Origin: Devosia sp. SL43
GTDB lineage: Bacteria; Pseudomonadota; Alphaproteobacteria; Rhizobiales; Devosiaceae
Reading direction: 5' to 3'
DNA length: 64,000 nucleotides
Assembly (NCBI RefSeq): GCF_021729885.1
Contig: NZ_CP063401.1
Coordinates: 2,046,001 to 2,110,000, forward strand
Within the stretch, counting starts at the first letter, position 1. The number at the start of each line of letters is the position of its first letter. The notes under the pieces were generated by a model that saw only the letters and a list, made by a program, of their open reading frames with translations, had not been told where the DNA came from and ran no database searches. Below are positions 44,149 through 54,023 of this stretch, piece after piece. A program made the position numbers and the translations under genes.

Positions 44149-45135
44149 CTACCGGTTACGCACCATCAGATGCCGTTCCCAAGCATAGGCGGATTCGACG
44201 ATTTCGGTAAGGTCGTCATGCCGAGGCACCCAGCCCAGCAACGCCCGTACCTTCTCGCCAGTCGCCGTGATCGAGGCCGGATCGCCGGCGCGGCGCGGGC
44301 TTTCATCGGCCCGGATATGCACGCCGGTCACCTTGCGGACAGTGTCCACCACCTGTCGCACCGAATAGCCCTGGCCATAGGCGCAGTTGAGCGTCGTGCT
44401 GTCGCCGCCCGCCCGCAAATGCTTGAGCAGCAGCGCATGGGCCGCGATCAGGTCGGTGACGTGGATATAGTCGCGCACGCCGGTGCCATCAGGCGTTTCA
44501 AAATCGGTGCCGAAAATATCCATCTTCTCGCGCTGGCCGAGCGCCGTCTGGCACGCCACCTTGATCAGATGCGTCGCCATCGGCGTCGACTGGCCGCTGC
44601 GGCCCTGCGGATCGGCGCCCGCCACGTTGAAATAGCGCAACACGCCATAGGTCATCGGATGCGCTGCGGCCACGTCGGCCAGCATCAGCTCGGTCATCAG
44701 CTTGGACCGGCCATAGGGTGACATCGGATTGAGCGGCGTGGTTTCCACCACCGGCGCCAGCCCGGTCATGCCATAGACGGCAGCGGTCGACGAAAAGATA
44801 AAGTGCTTCACCCCGCCCTTGACGGCAGCCTCGATCAGGCTGCGCGAGGTGGCGGTGTTGTTGCCGTAATATTTGAGCGGATCGGTGACCGATTCGGGCA
44901 CCACGATGGAGCCGGCGAAATGCACGATCTCGGTGATGCCATGCTTGTCGATCAGCCCGCGCACCAGGTCGATATCGCCGGCATTTCCCGGCTCATAGAT
45001 CGCCCGACCATCGATAGCCCAATCAAATCCGGTGACCAGATTGTCCAGCACCACGACCTTTTCGCCGGCATCGGCGAGATTGAGCACCATATGGCTGCCG
45101 ATATAGCCCGCGCCCCCGGTTACCAGCACCGCCAT
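44149..45135 (-). CDS. galE: UDP-glucose 4-epimerase
   Basis: A 328-residue NAD-dependent short-chain dehydrogenase that interconverts UDP-glucose and UDP-galactose. Cofactor motif TGGAGYIGSHM at residues 6-16, the SSTAAVYG loop near 123, and YGRSK (catalytic Tyr and Lys) near 147. The length is standard. It is divergent from galU across an 82-bp AT-rich promoter region, so both probably supply UDP-sugars for surface polysaccharide. Confidence 0.94.
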   Translation of the reverse strand: MAVLVTGGAGYIGSHMVLNLADAGEKVVVLDNLVTGFDWAIDGRAIYEPGNAGDIDLVRGLIDKHGITEIVHFAGSIVVPESVTDPLKYYGNNTATSRSLIEAAVKGGVKHFIFSSTAAVYGMTGLAPVVETTPLNPMSPYGRSKLMTELMLADVAAAHPMTYGVLRYFNVAGADPQGRSGQSTPMATHLIKVACQTALGQREKMDIFGTDFETPDGTGVRDYIHVTDLIAAHALLLKHLRAGGDSTTLNCAYGQGYSVRQVVDTVRKVTGVHIRADESPRRAGDPASITATGEKVRALLGWVPRHDDLTEIVESAYAWERHLMVRNR

Positions 45136-45217
45136 GCGTTAACTCCTGTCATTGAAACGCTATTTTGCCTTGATGATATTTGACTGTGGTTGAGATAGCT
45201 TTACGCCGATCCCGAAT

Positions 45218-46117
45218 ATGGAGTCTATGCCTTTGCCCAAGCGCGTCAGAACGGCCGTCTTTCCGGTTGCTGGTCTTGGAACTCGTTTCCTGCCTGCCAC
45301 CAAGGCGCTTCCCAAGGAAATGCTGACCGTGGTGGATCGGCCGCTGATTCAATACGCGGTCGATGAGGCGCGCGAGGCCGGCATCGAGCATTTCGTCTTC
45401 GTCACCGGTCGCAACAAGGGCGTCATCGAGGATCATTTCGATCGCCAGTTCGAGCTGGAGACCACGCTCGAAGTGCGCGGCAAGACCAAGGCTCTTGAAG
45501 AACTCCGCCGGGATCTGCCCTCGGCCGGTCGCACCAGCTTCACCCGCCAGCAGGAGCCGCTTGGCCTCGGCCACGCTGTCTGGTGCGCCCGCGATATCGT
45601 CGGCGACAACCCGTTTGCGCTGCTGCTGCCCGACATGCTGTTCAAGGGTGAGCCCGGCGTGCTCAAGCAGATGATGGACGCCTATGAGGAAACCGGCGGC
45701 AACGTCATTGCCGTCGAGGAGGTGCCCGAAAGCGAAGTGTCGTCCTACGGTGTCATCGCCCGCGGCGATGGTCCCGACAACGGCTTCCGCATCACCCAGA
45801 TGGTGGAAAAGCCCAAGCGCGAAGAGGCACCATCCAACCTGATCATTTCCGGCCGCTACATCCTGCAGCCAGAGGTCTTCTCGCTGCTGGCCGACCAGCC
45901 GCGCGGCGCCGGTGGCGAAATCCAGCTGACCGATGCCATGCAGACGCTGATGAAGAGCCAGAAGTTCACCGGCGTCAAATATGAGGGCCAGAGCTTCGAC
46001 TGCGGCAGCAAGATCGGCTTCCTCACCGCCAACGTGGTCTACGCGCTCGACCGCGATGACATCCGTCCGGGCTTCGTCAAGGAACTGAGGAAGCTCGATC
46101 TGGAAGAGCATCTCTAG
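45218..46117 (+). CDS. galU: UTP-glucose-1-phosphate uridylyltransferase
   Basis: A 299-residue nucleotidyltransferase making UDP-glucose from UTP and glucose-1-phosphate. Signature [20 protein letters not shown] near residue 14, [10 protein letters not shown] near 110, and [10 protein letters not shown] near 230. The ATG at 45218 or the in-frame ATG at 45227 could serve; the latter has GGAG only three bases away, so 45218 is kept. It faces galE divergently. Confidence 0.95.
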   Translation: MESMPLPKRVRTAVFPVAGLGTRFLPATKALPKEMLTVVDRPLIQYAVDEAREAGIEHFVFVTGRNKGVIEDHFDRQFELETTLEVRGKTKALEELRRDLPSAGRTSFTRQQEPLGLGHAVWCARDIVGDNPFALLLPDMLFKGEPGVLKQMMDAYEETGGNVIAVEEVPESEVSSYGVIARGDGPDNGFRITQMVEKPKREEAPSNLIISGRYILQPEVFSLLADQPRGAGGEIQLTDAMQTLMKSQKFTGVKYEGQSFDCGSKIGFLTANVVYALDRDDIRPGFVKELRKLDLEEHL

Positions 46118-46132
46118 AAGAATTGGGCCTCT

Positions 46133-46158
46133 TCACCTCTCCCCCAAGGGAGAGGTGA
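46133..46158. terminator. bidirectional hairpin after galU
   Basis: tcacctctccc (46133-46143) and gggagaggtga (46148-46158) form a perfect 11-bp stem between the convergent galU and outer-membrane gene. There is no T-run, so termination is uncertain; it may be a small repeat relative. Confidence 0.5.
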
Positions 46159-46166
46159 GAACGCCA

Positions 46167-47441
46167 CTAGCGGCTCAGCGTGATCCCCACCGTCACCCGA
46201 TGCGCATCCTGCACGCCATTGCTGGTGCTATCCGAATGGTCGTAGCCATAGTCGGCAGTAACAGCCGTGTGGGCGTTGACATTATAGTCGGCGCCCGCGC
46301 CCCAGCCATAGCCGCTTTCGGTGTCGGTGCTGCCGATAAACCTGGCGCTGTTCCACTCCGCCAGCGCCCGCAGGGCCAGCCAGGAATTGACCGTATAGGC
46401 AACCTCGGCATTGGCGCCGTAGCCGATGCGCGTCACCCCGCCGCCATTGGGCCCGGGCGGCTCGATGGTGGTGGCAAAGCCGGCGGTCATGCGCCAGGTC
46501 GGATCGGGCGTGAACACCACATTGGCATTGTAGAGCTGCGTCGTGACCTCGCCCAGGCTCGCCTCATCAAATCGGCGCAAAGCCACGCCCGTCGAGGCGG
46601 TGGCCTCCAAAATCTCGTTCCAGCGACCGGTAACGCCCGCTTCGAGCGTCGCGGTCGTGGCATCGGTCTTGACCAGCAGCACTGACGAGGGCAGGTCGAA
46701 CATGTCGCGACCGAGCCCGGCCTGGCCGAAGACCTCGAAGATCGGTGTCGCCTGGAAACCGACCCGCAGCCCGGCATCGGCAGACCACAGGTTCTGCTCG
46801 GAATTGTCGACGACGCTGGCATCGGTGAGCGTGGTCGGGCCATAGACGTTGCGATCAAGCGCGCCGGTCAACCCGACGCTGAACCTGCCGAACTGGCGCG
46901 TTACGCCCAGGTCTATGCCGCCGCTGCTGGTCTGTGGGGCGATGGCGATGTCGCTGGCCAGCCCCGGCGTCCCCGGCAGAGCGCGTGTGACTGAGAGGTT
47001 GGCGCCCGCCGTCAGATTGGTGACGCTGTCGAGCGCATAGCCAGTGGTCACGCCAAGCCTGAGCGCACTGACATCGATCTGCCCATCCAGCGGCCGGACG
47101 ATTTCGGCACTGCCGGTGAGGTTGATGGCGGAGCGGCTGCCCACGTGGTCGAGACTGACCGTGGGTACCAGCAGCACATTGAAATGCTCGCCGCTGGTCG
47201 ATTTGGTATAGCTGCCGCGCAAAGCCACCGACCAGTCGACGTCGAAAAAAGGATCATAGGGCTCGCGCAGCCAGTCGGCATTGGCCAATACTGGATCGGC
47301 GGGATAGATGCCGGGCACCAGACGCTCGTTGTCAGCGCCCGAACCATCGCCATTGTTATGGTCGGAGGCGGCCATTGCGGGCGCGACGAGGCAGAGCGCG
47401 CATATCGCCCCTGCCCGCCCTATCGCGTTTCGCAACCGCAA
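46167..47441 (-). CDS. outer-membrane beta-barrel protein (putative porin BBP2-like)
   Basis: About 424 residues from a TTG at 47441, seven bases after GGAG; the signal peptide (AGAICALCLVAPAMA) ends at residue 24. The mature protein is a run of alternating amphipathic strands with aromatic girdles (GATFATTIEPPGPN-type turns, YGYDHSDST) and ends in a hydrophobic VTVGITLSR, in keeping with a barrel inserted by BAM, although the last residue is Arg rather than Phe. It resembles the putative beta-barrel porin 2 group. The upstream open frame overlaps nfeD and is not real. It runs in the same direction as nfeD. Confidence 0.72.
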   Translation of the reverse strand: MRLRNAIGRAGAICALCLVAPAMAASDHNNGDGSGADNERLVPGIYPADPVLANADWLREPYDPFFDVDWSVALRGSYTKSTSGEHFNVLLVPTVSLDHVGSRSAINLTGSAEIVRPLDGQIDVSALRLGVTTGYALDSVTNLTAGANLSVTRALPGTPGLASDIAIAPQTSSGGIDLGVTRQFGRFSVGLTGALDRNVYGPTTLTDASVVDNSEQNLWSADAGLRVGFQATPIFEVFGQAGLGRDMFDLPSSVLLVKTDATTATLEAGVTGRWNEILEATASTGVALRRFDEASLGEVTTQLYNANVVFTPDPTWRMTAGFATTIEPPGPNGGGVTRIGYGANAEVAYTVNSWLALRALAEWNSARFIGSTDTESGYGWGAGADYNVNAHTAVTADYGYDHSDSTSNGVQDAHRVTVGITLSR

Positions 47442-47550
47442 AATTCTGCTCCGCCAACCATTTGGAAGTGAATCGGCGTCCCGATTCAGGCCCACGAACG
47501 AACCGTCCGAGGCTGGGCGATCCTTCCATCTTATGGTTAACGAATGCTTG

Positions 47551-48003
47551 CTAGCCGATGGCTTCCACCTTGAGCACGGCGCCTTCGCTGCCAATGATGC
47601 GCACGCGATGGCCCACCGGCAGATCGGCGCCCGAAACGCGCCACACCGTGTCGCCCAGCACCACCCGCCCAAAGCCCTGGGCGATCGCCTGCTCGAGCAC
47701 AGCTTCCTGGCCGATCATGTGGTCGGCCCGACGGTTGAGATAGGGGCGGTCCGTCGGCGTCGGGCGGCTACGGTTCCAGCGTACCCAGAGGGCGATCATC
47801 AGCAGCGACAGCACGCCGAAGATCAGCCATTGCAGCGGCCAGCCGATGGGCCAGAACATGGCCGCAAGCCCGGTGATGATGCCGGAAATGCCCATCCAAA
47901 GCAGAAATCCACCGGGCACCACCAGTTCGAGTCCCAGCAGGATCAGGCCCGCGACGATCCACGACCAATGCGCATTGGCGGCGACGAAATCAACGATCTG
48001 CAT
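47551..48003 (-). CDS. NfeD-like membrane protein
   Basis: A 150-residue protein with three hydrophobic segments (about residues 15-75: IVAGLILLGLELVVPGGFLL, then two more) and a C-terminal OB-fold domain (MIGQEAVLEQAIAQGFGRVV, VGHRVRIIGSEGAVLKVE). Short NfeD1b proteins pair with SPFH/stomatin proteins, and the SPFH gene lies 9 bp upstream in the same direction. The pair is thought to organise membrane microdomains and influence membrane-protein quality control. Confidence 0.92.
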   Translation of the reverse strand: MQIVDFVAANAHWSWIVAGLILLGLELVVPGGFLLWMGISGIITGLAAMFWPIGWPLQWLIFGVLSLLMIALWVRWNRSRPTPTDRPYLNRRADHMIGQEAVLEQAIAQGFGRVVLGDTVWRVSGADLPVGHRVRIIGSEGAVLKVEAIG

Positions 48004-48012
48004 GATCGGTCC

Positions 48013-49005
48013 CTACTGCGCCGAGCCGGCCGAAGGCGGCCGGCTGGGTCGGGCTGGTGCCGGTGCGGCGCCGCCGAAGGTTTCCTTGGCGATCTCGGCA
48101 ATGCCGCCAATCGCCCCGATGACGCTGGCCGCTTCGATCGGCAGCATCAGCAGCTTCTGGTTGGGCGAGGTCGCGATGGCTTCGAGCGCCTTGATATAGT
48201 TGTTGGCGACGAAATAGTTGATCGCCTGCACATTGCCCGATGCGATGGCGTCCGACACCACCTGCGTCGCCCTGGCTTCGGCTTCAGCGGAACGCTCGCG
48301 CGCCTCGGCATCGCGGAACGCTGCCTCCTTGCGGCCCTCGGCCTCCAGCACCTGCGCCTGCTTGGCACCCTCCGCCTGCAGGATCGCCGACTGCCGCCGG
48401 CCTTCCGCCTCGAGAATGGCGGCGCGCTTCTCGCGCTCGGCCTTCATCTGGCGGCCCATCGAATCCACCAGGTCCTTGGGCGGATCGATATCCTTGATCT
48501 CGATACGGGTGATCTTGATGCCCCAGGGCGATACCGCCGTATCGACGACGCGCAGCAGGCGTTCGTTGATCTCGTCGCGATGGCTCAACAGCTCATCGAG
48601 GTCCATCGAGCCCATGACCGTACGGATATTGGTCATCGTCAGGTTGAGAATGGCGTTCTCAAGCCCCGAGATTTCGTAAGCCGCCGCCGCCGCATCGAGG
48701 ATCTGGTAGAACGTCACGCCATTGGCAGTGATCGAAGCGTTGTCGCGGGTGATCACCTCCTGGTGGGGCACGTCGAGCACCTGCTCCATGACGTTGATCT
48801 TCTTGCCGATGCCATCGATGAACGGCACGATCAGGTTGAGGCCGGGCTTGAGCGTCCGCGTATATTTGCCGAAGCGCTCGATCGTATAATTGTAGCCCTG
48901 CGGCACCGTCTTGGCGCCGGCGAACAGCACCAGCAGCGCCAGGATACCAAGGCCGATCAGCGTGATGCTGAGTCCGTCCAGGGCAAAGCCCTCAAACAAT
49001 TCCAT
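48013..49005 (-). CDS. SPFH/stomatin-like protein (QmcA-type)
   Basis: A 330-residue membrane-anchored protein. One N-terminal hydrophobic segment (about residues 12-32), the SPFH domain (residues about 36-190, with [19 protein letters not shown]) and a long alanine/glutamate-rich coiled coil (190-260, [20 protein letters not shown]) are followed by a proline-rich tail. ATG 49005 follows GGGAGA. Partner of the NfeD protein encoded next; the two form the usual stomatin/NfeD unit. Confidence 0.93.
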   Translation of the reverse strand: MELFEGFALDGLSITLIGLGILALLVLFAGAKTVPQGYNYTIERFGKYTRTLKPGLNLIVPFIDGIGKKINVMEQVLDVPHQEVITRDNASITANGVTFYQILDAAAAAYEISGLENAILNLTMTNIRTVMGSMDLDELLSHRDEINERLLRVVDTAVSPWGIKITRIEIKDIDPPKDLVDSMGRQMKAEREKRAAILEAEGRRQSAILQAEGAKQAQVLEAEGRKEAAFRDAEARERSAEAEARATQVVSDAIASGNVQAINYFVANNYIKALEAIATSPNQKLLMLPIEAASVIGAIGGIAEIAKETFGGAAPAPARPSRPPSAGSAQ

Positions 49006-49136
49006 CGCTGATTCTCCCTTGCTCTTCATGGCGCGACCTTAGGGTCGAGCCAAAGTCTTCGCAACGGCGCACGGCGGAACGAAGGCGCGACAGCAACCGT
49101 TGAAACCGCAAGGATTGTCAGAGCAAAGAGCCCGTC

Positions 49137-50768
49137 ATGCCCGCTTCGCATCCCCGCAAAGCCGACACCCAGCTTGAGCAATACCGCTCCAAGCGCGACT
49201 TCACCAAGACCCAGGAGCCGTCTGGGGGACCGGCCAAGAGCGGCGGCAAAGGCTACCGCTTCGTGGTGCAGAAGCACGACGCCACCCGCCTGCACTATGA
49301 TTTCCGCATCGAACTCGATGGCGTGCTCAAAAGCTGGGCCGTGACCAAGGGGCCGTCCGACAACCCCGAGGACAAGCACCTTGCTGTGCGTGTCGAAGAC
49401 CACCCGCTCGACTATGGCAGCTTCGAAGGCACGATCCCCGAGGGCGAATATGGCGGTGGCACCGTCATGCTGTGGGACGAGGGCACCTGGGAGCCGATCG
49501 GCGACCCTCATGCCGCCCTCGAAGAGGGCGATCTCAAGATGCGGATCAAGGGGCGCCGCATGAAGGGCGAATGGGTGCTGGTCCACATGAAGGGCCGCGA
49601 CAGCAAGCGCAAATCCGGACCCGATCGCGAGAACTGGCTATTGATCAAGCACGGGGACGATTATGCCAGAGACAACGAACCGCTGACCGAGCGCTTCACC
49701 AGGTCGGTCTCGACAGGCCGTGACCTGGACGGCATCGCCAAGGGCCTCAAGTCGCGCAAGGCCAGCAAGACACCCAGGACGGCCGTCTGGCACGCCAGGG
49801 CCCATGAAACGCAGCCGAACAAGCGGACCCAGCCGAGCGATGGCAAACCGCTCTATGCCGAATCCGGCATCAACGCCGCGGAGGCCGCCGGCATAAAACT
49901 CACCAGCCCCGACCGCGTGGTGTTTCCCGGCCAGGGCGTCACCAAAGCCGACCTCGTTGCCTACTATGCCGCCGTCGCCGAACGCATGCTGCCCTATATT
50001 GAGCAGCGACCGCTGAGCCTGCTGCGCTGCCCGCAGGGCCGCACCAAATATTGCTTCTTCCAGAAGCACGATACCGGCGGGTTTCCCGACGCCATGAAGA
50101 CCGTGCAGATCGCCGAAAAGGATGGCGACGAGGAGAGCTATTTCTACATCGATGACGTGGCTGGCCTGATCGCCGGCACCCAGATGAACGTGCTCGAATG
50201 GCATCTGTGGGGTTCGCGCATCAAGGATGTCGAAAAGCCCGAGCGCATCATTTTCGATATCGATCCGGATGAAGGGCTGGGCTTCGAGCATGTTCGCTCG
50301 GCCGCCGTCGATATCCGTCAGGAACTCGAAGCCTGGGACCTCGAAAGCTATGCCCTGGTCAGCGGCGGCAAGGGTATCCACGTCATCGCCCCTCTTCGTC
50401 CGAGCACCGAGTGGCCCGAGGTAAAGACCTTCTGCAAGATGGTCGCCCAACGGCTGGCGGAGCAATATCCCGACCGTTTCACCGCCAATATCCGCAAGGC
50501 CCAGCGCAAGGGCAAATTGTTCATCGACTATCTGCGCAATGAGCGCGGGTCCACAGCTATCGCCCCCTGGTCGAGTCGCTCCCGCCAGGGCGCGCCGGCG
50601 GCGGTGCCGGTCACCTGGGACGAACTGGAGACGGTCACTTCAGCCAACCAGTTCACCCTGGCCGACGCCGCCGAACGGGCAAAAGGTCCCGACCCATGGA
50701 AGGACTACTTCGCGACCACGCAGTCGATCACTAAGGCGATGTTGAGCGCTGTGGAGAAGAAGCCCTAA
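49137..50768 (+). CDS. LigD-type protein with phosphoesterase and polymerase domains, no ligase domain
   Basis: A 543-residue DNA-repair protein. Residues about 15-190 are the 3'-phosphoesterase domain (RFVVQKHDATRLHYDFRIEL, DHPLDYGSFEGTIPEGEYGG). Residues about 255-540 are the archaeo-eukaryotic primase-type polymerase domain, with LSLLRCPQGRTKYCFFQKH, the catalytic acids in IIFDIDPDEG and the SGGKGIHV motif. In the standard LigD a ~330-residue ATP-dependent ligase domain (KxDG motif) is also present; here only a short linker rich in Lys/Arg joins the two. No ku gene or ligase gene is adjacent. It would tidy and fill DNA ends for non-homologous joining. Confidence 0.92.
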   Translation: MPASHPRKADTQLEQYRSKRDFTKTQEPSGGPAKSGGKGYRFVVQKHDATRLHYDFRIELDGVLKSWAVTKGPSDNPEDKHLAVRVEDHPLDYGSFEGTIPEGEYGGGTVMLWDEGTWEPIGDPHAALEEGDLKMRIKGRRMKGEWVLVHMKGRDSKRKSGPDRENWLLIKHGDDYARDNEPLTERFTRSVSTGRDLDGIAKGLKSRKASKTPRTAVWHARAHETQPNKRTQPSDGKPLYAESGINAAEAAGIKLTSPDRVVFPGQGVTKADLVAYYAAVAERMLPYIEQRPLSLLRCPQGRTKYCFFQKHDTGGFPDAMKTVQIAEKDGDEESYFYIDDVAGLIAGTQMNVLEWHLWGSRIKDVEKPERIIFDIDPDEGLGFEHVRSAAVDIRQELEAWDLESYALVSGGKGIHVIAPLRPSTEWPEVKTFCKMVAQRLAEQYPDRFTANIRKAQRKGKLFIDYLRNERGSTAIAPWSSRSRQGAPAAVPVTWDELETVTSANQFTLADAAERAKGPDPWKDYFATTQSITKAMLSAVEKKP

Positions 50769-51445
50769 GGCATCGGCACATTCACCCGTCGATCGATCGT
50801 CAGCGTTATCGCGATCACCACGAAGGCGAACACCACCATGCCCAGCGCAATCACATGCGCCTCGCCCCATTGCAGTCGCTCGACATAGTCGTATAGCGCG
50901 ATGGCGACGACTTTGGTCTGGCCGGGAATATTGCCGCCGATCATCAGCACCACGCCGAACTCGCCCACCGTGTGGGCGAAAGTCATCACCGCGCCGGTGA
51001 TGTACCCGGGACGCGCCAGCGGCAGCGCCACGCGCCAGAACCGCTGCCAATTGCTGGCGCCGAGGCTCGACGCAACCTCCAGCGCATCCTCGCCGATGGC
51101 GCCGAACGCGTTACGCAATGGCTGCACCATGAACGGCAGCGAATAGAAGAACGAGCCGATGAGCAGGCCGGTGAAGGAAAAGGCCAGCGTCCGCCCGCCC
51201 CACATCCCCGCGATCCAGCCACCCGGCCCGTTGGGGCCAAGTGCGATCAAGAGGTAAAAGCCGAGCACCGTCGGCGGCAGCACCAGCGGCATGGCCACCA
51301 CTGCCCCCACCAATTCCCGATACCGGCTCCTGCTCCGCGCCAGCCACCAAGCCATCGGGGTACCGAGCAACAGCAGGATGAGTGTGTTGATCGCGGCCAA
51401 GGTCAGCGTCAGGCTGACCGGTGTCCAGATATCGGCAAAGCTCAT
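50765..51445 (-). CDS. modB: molybdate ABC transporter permease
   Basis: A 226-residue inner-membrane permease with five to six hydrophobic segments. The ABC-coupling EAA-type loop is EVASSLGASNWQRFWRVALP near residue 124, and the start MSFADIWTPVSLTLTLAAIN is typical of ModB. It starts 12 bp after modA. The C-terminus ends in the 4-bp overlap with the convergent LigD gene, so there is no room for modC after it. Confidence 0.92.
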   Translation of the reverse strand: MSFADIWTPVSLTLTLAAINTLILLLLGTPMAWWLARSRSRYRELVGAVVAMPLVLPPTVLGFYLLIALGPNGPGGWIAGMWGGRTLAFSFTGLLIGSFFYSLPFMVQPLRNAFGAIGEDALEVASSLGASNWQRFWRVALPLARPGYITGAVMTFAHTVGEFGVVLMIGGNIPGQTKVVAIALYDYVERLQWGEAHVIALGMVVFAFVVIAITLTIDRRVNVPMP

Positions 51446-51457
51446 CCCGCGATCCGT

Positions 51458-52189
51458 TTAGTCGACGACGTAGCCCGACGCTTCTATCACAGCCACCGCT
51501 TCGTCGCTCTTGAGGAAATCGATGAAGGCGGTGGCCGCCGGATTAGCCTCGCCTGTCTTGAGCAACACCGCATCCTGGCGGATGGGTTCATAGAGATCAT
51601 CAGGCACCAGCCAGACGCCCGACTTGCCGATCACCTGGCTGGCCGCGACAAAACCGAGTTCGGCATTGCCACTCTCGGTGAACTGCAGCGTCTGAGTGAT
51701 GTTCTCGCCGGTCACCAGCTTGGGCGTGATGGTCTCGGTCAGGCCAAGAGCTTCGATAGCTTCCTGTGCCGCACGGCCATAGGGCGCTGTCTCCGGGTCG
51801 GCGATGGCGATCTTGTCGAAGTCACCGGCTTCCAGAACGGCCTTGCCATCGGTCAGGTCGAGCGACGTGCTGTAGAGCGCCAGCGATCCGATGGCATAGG
51901 TGAAGACCGTGCCCTCGACGCCGAACCCGTCTGTAACCGCCTGAGCCGGACGCTTGTCGTCGGCCGACAGGAACACTTCGAACGGCGCCGCGTGCGTCAC
52001 CTGCGCATAGAGCGCACCGGTGGCGCCGAAGCTGTAGATCACATCATGCCCGGTGGCCGCCTTGAACAGCGGCGCCAGTTTTTCCGCTACCTTGGTGAAG
52101 TTGGCGGCGACCGCGACATTGACGGTTTCGCCATGAGCGGCACCGCCTGCCATCACGCAGACGACCACACCGAGCCACAGGCGTTGCAT
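51458..52189 (-). CDS. modA: molybdate-binding periplasmic protein
   Basis: A 243-residue binding protein with a signal peptide (MQRLWLGVVVCVMAGGAAHG). Mature residues begin ETVNVAVAANFTKVAEKLA, followed by YSFGATGALYAQV and PFEVFLSADDKRP, the oxyanion-binding loops of ModA/WtpA-like proteins; LGFVAASQV is the usual C-terminal site. It begins 6 bp after the eda stop, so it is read from the same transcript. Confidence 0.92.
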   Translation of the reverse strand: MQRLWLGVVVCVMAGGAAHGETVNVAVAANFTKVAEKLAPLFKAATGHDVIYSFGATGALYAQVTHAAPFEVFLSADDKRPAQAVTDGFGVEGTVFTYAIGSLALYSTSLDLTDGKAVLEAGDFDKIAIADPETAPYGRAAQEAIEALGLTETITPKLVTGENITQTLQFTESGNAELGFVAASQVIGKSGVWLVPDDLYEPIRQDAVLLKTGEANPAATAFIDFLKSDEAVAVIEASGYVVD

Positions 52190-52195
52190 AATTGG

Positions 52196-52831
52196 CTAGC
52201 CGCGCAGCTGGCTGGCTTCGCGGGCCAGCGTCTCGATACGCGCCCAGTCGCCCGACGCCAGCGCATCAGCTGGCATGATCCACGAGCCGCCCACGCAGAT
52301 GACGTTGGAGAGCCCCAGATAGACCTTGGCCTTGGCGGGATCGATGCCACCTGTCGGGCAGAAAGTGATGTCAGGCAGGGGCGAGGCAAATGCCTTGAGC
52401 ACCGGCGCGCCACCATTGGCTTCGGCGGGGAAGAACTTGAGGAACCCATAGCCGCGCTCGGCCGCCGTCATCGCCTCGCTCGGCGTCGCGATTCCGGGTA
52501 GCAGCGGAATGCCGATATCGTCGGCCGCATCAAGAATACGTGGCGAAATGCCCGGCGACACCATGAACCGGCAGCCGGCATCAACCGACTGCTTCATGTG
52601 CAGCGCATTGCGCACCGTGCCCGAGCCGACGATGGCTCCGGTTACCTTGCCCATCTCTTCCATGACCTTGAGCGCATTGGGCGTGCGCAATGTCACTTCG
52701 AGGATCGGCAGTCCGCCTGCCACAAGAGCCTCGGCCAGCGGCCGTGCCTGCGAAACGTCGTCGAGGATGATCACCGGGACGACCGGGGCCAGCGACAGGA
52801 TGGAACGGATGGCGGCGGTATCTTGCGGCAT
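52196..52831 (-). CDS. eda: 2-dehydro-3-deoxy-phosphogluconate (KDPG) aldolase
   Basis: A 211-residue aldolase of the Entner-Doudoroff pathway, cleaving KDPG to pyruvate and glyceraldehyde-3-phosphate. The active-site Glu is in ILEVTLRTP, the Schiff-base Lys in FLKFFPAEANGG, and the phosphate-binding GGID in FCPTGGIDP. The ATG at 52831 is supported by a GAGG ribosome site. No edd is present nearby; instead modA and modB follow, an uncommon operon. Confidence 0.95.
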   Translation of the reverse strand: MPQDTAAIRSILSLAPVVPVIILDDVSQARPLAEALVAGGLPILEVTLRTPNALKVMEEMGKVTGAIVGSGTVRNALHMKQSVDAGCRFMVSPGISPRILDAADDIGIPLLPGIATPSEAMTAAERGYGFLKFFPAEANGGAPVLKAFASPLPDITFCPTGGIDPAKAKVYLGLSNVICVGGSWIMPADALASGDWARIETLAREASQLRG

Positions 52832-52955
52832 GATCGGCCTCGTCTGGGATGTGCTGGGCAAGCGTTAGGTCGGAGGTAAAATTACCGCAACCCCGTTCAT
52901 TGAAAAGCCGGCAAAAAATCCCTAGGTTCCGGCTCGACTTCGGGAGGAGACGTCA

Positions 52956-54023
52956 ATGGTGCAGACGATCAACGCGACAACGCCCCTCGAACAGGCGCGC
53001 GCCATCCTCGCCGAGCACTTCGACCTCAAATTTTCCAAGGCCGTCGAGCGCGCCACCGAAAAGGTATTTGACCGCGTCCGCGACAAGATTCCCGCGATCG
53101 AATGGCCTTTCTATGCCCCGCTGATCTTCGAAATCAACCGGCTCAAGAAGGAGAAGGACGCGGTCATCCTGGCGCACAATTACCAGACGCCGCAAATCTA
53201 TCACGGCGTCGCCGATATCGTCGGCGACAGCCTGCAGCTCGCCATCGAGGCCACCAAGGTCAAGCAGCAGGTGATCGTGCAGTGCGGCGTGCACTTCATG
53301 GCCGAGACGTCAAAGCTGCTCAACCCCGACAAGACCGTGCTGATCCCCGACAGCCGCGCCGGCTGCTCGCTCGCCGAAAGCATCACCGCCGACGACGTGC
53401 TGATGATGAAGGCGAAATATCCGGGTGTGCCTGTGGTGACCTACGTCAACACCTCGGCAGCGGTGAAGGCCGTAACCGATGTGTGCTGCACCTCGTCCAA
53501 TGCGCTCGACATCGTCAACCGCGTCGATGGCGACACCGTCATCATGATTCCCGACCAGTACCTGGCCGCCAATACTGCGAAAAAGACCGCCAAGAAGGTC
53601 ATCACCTGGGCCGGCGCCTGCGAAGTGCACGAGACCTTCACCGCCGAAGACATTTCCGAACTGCGCCACGCCTATCCGACGGCCAAGATCATCGCCCACC
53701 CCGAATGCCCGCCCGAGGTGATCGACGCCGTGGATTTTGCCGGCTCGACCGCCGCCATGATCGACTGGGTCAAGACCAACAAACCGCCCCGCGTGGTCAT
53801 GGTCACCGAGTGCTCGATGTCGGACAACGTCGCGTCTGAAACCACCGGCGTCGATTTCCTGCGCGGCTGCAACATCTGCCCGCATATGAAGCGCATCAAC
53901 CTCGAAAACGTGCTGTGGAGCCTCCACACTATGACCGAGGAAGTGGTTGTCGACCCCGCCATCATTCCCGCGGCCCGCCTGGCTGTGGAACGCATGATCG
54001 AGATGAGCCGGAAGGGCGACTAG
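52956..54023 (+). CDS. nadA: quinolinate synthase
   Basis: A 355-residue [4Fe-4S] enzyme that condenses iminoaspartate with DHAP to quinolinate in NAD synthesis. Cluster cysteines occur in [10 protein letters not shown], a mid-protein CSMSDN region, and [15 protein letters not shown] near the C-terminus. [10 protein letters not shown] marks the substrate site. GGGAGGAG precedes the ATG at 52956. The expected partner nadB lies 0.5 kb downstream, separated by an antisense gene. Confidence 0.96.
   Translation: MVQTINATTPLEQARAILAEHFDLKFSKAVERATEKVFDRVRDKIPAIEWPFYAPLIFEINRLKKEKDAVILAHNYQTPQIYHGVADIVGDSLQLAIEATKVKQQVIVQCGVHFMAETSKLLNPDKTVLIPDSRAGCSLAESITADDVLMMKAKYPGVPVVTYVNTSAAVKAVTDVCCTSSNALDIVNRVDGDTVIMIPDQYLAANTAKKTAKKVITWAGACEVHETFTAEDISELRHAYPTAKIIAHPECPPEVIDAVDFAGSTAAMIDWVKTNKPPRVVMVTECSMSDNVASETTGVDFLRGCNICPHMKRINLENVLWSLHTMTEEVVVDPAIIPAARLAVERMIEMSRKGD

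Noticed and set aside
47442-47672. N-terminal extension of the outer-membrane protein
   Set aside because: It would overlap nfeD and precede the signal peptide; the TTG at 47441 has a spaced ribosome site.
47308-49011. A 567-codon plus-strand frame opposite the NfeD/SPFH genes
   Set aside because: Antisense to clearly recognised genes with correct starts and ribosome sites.
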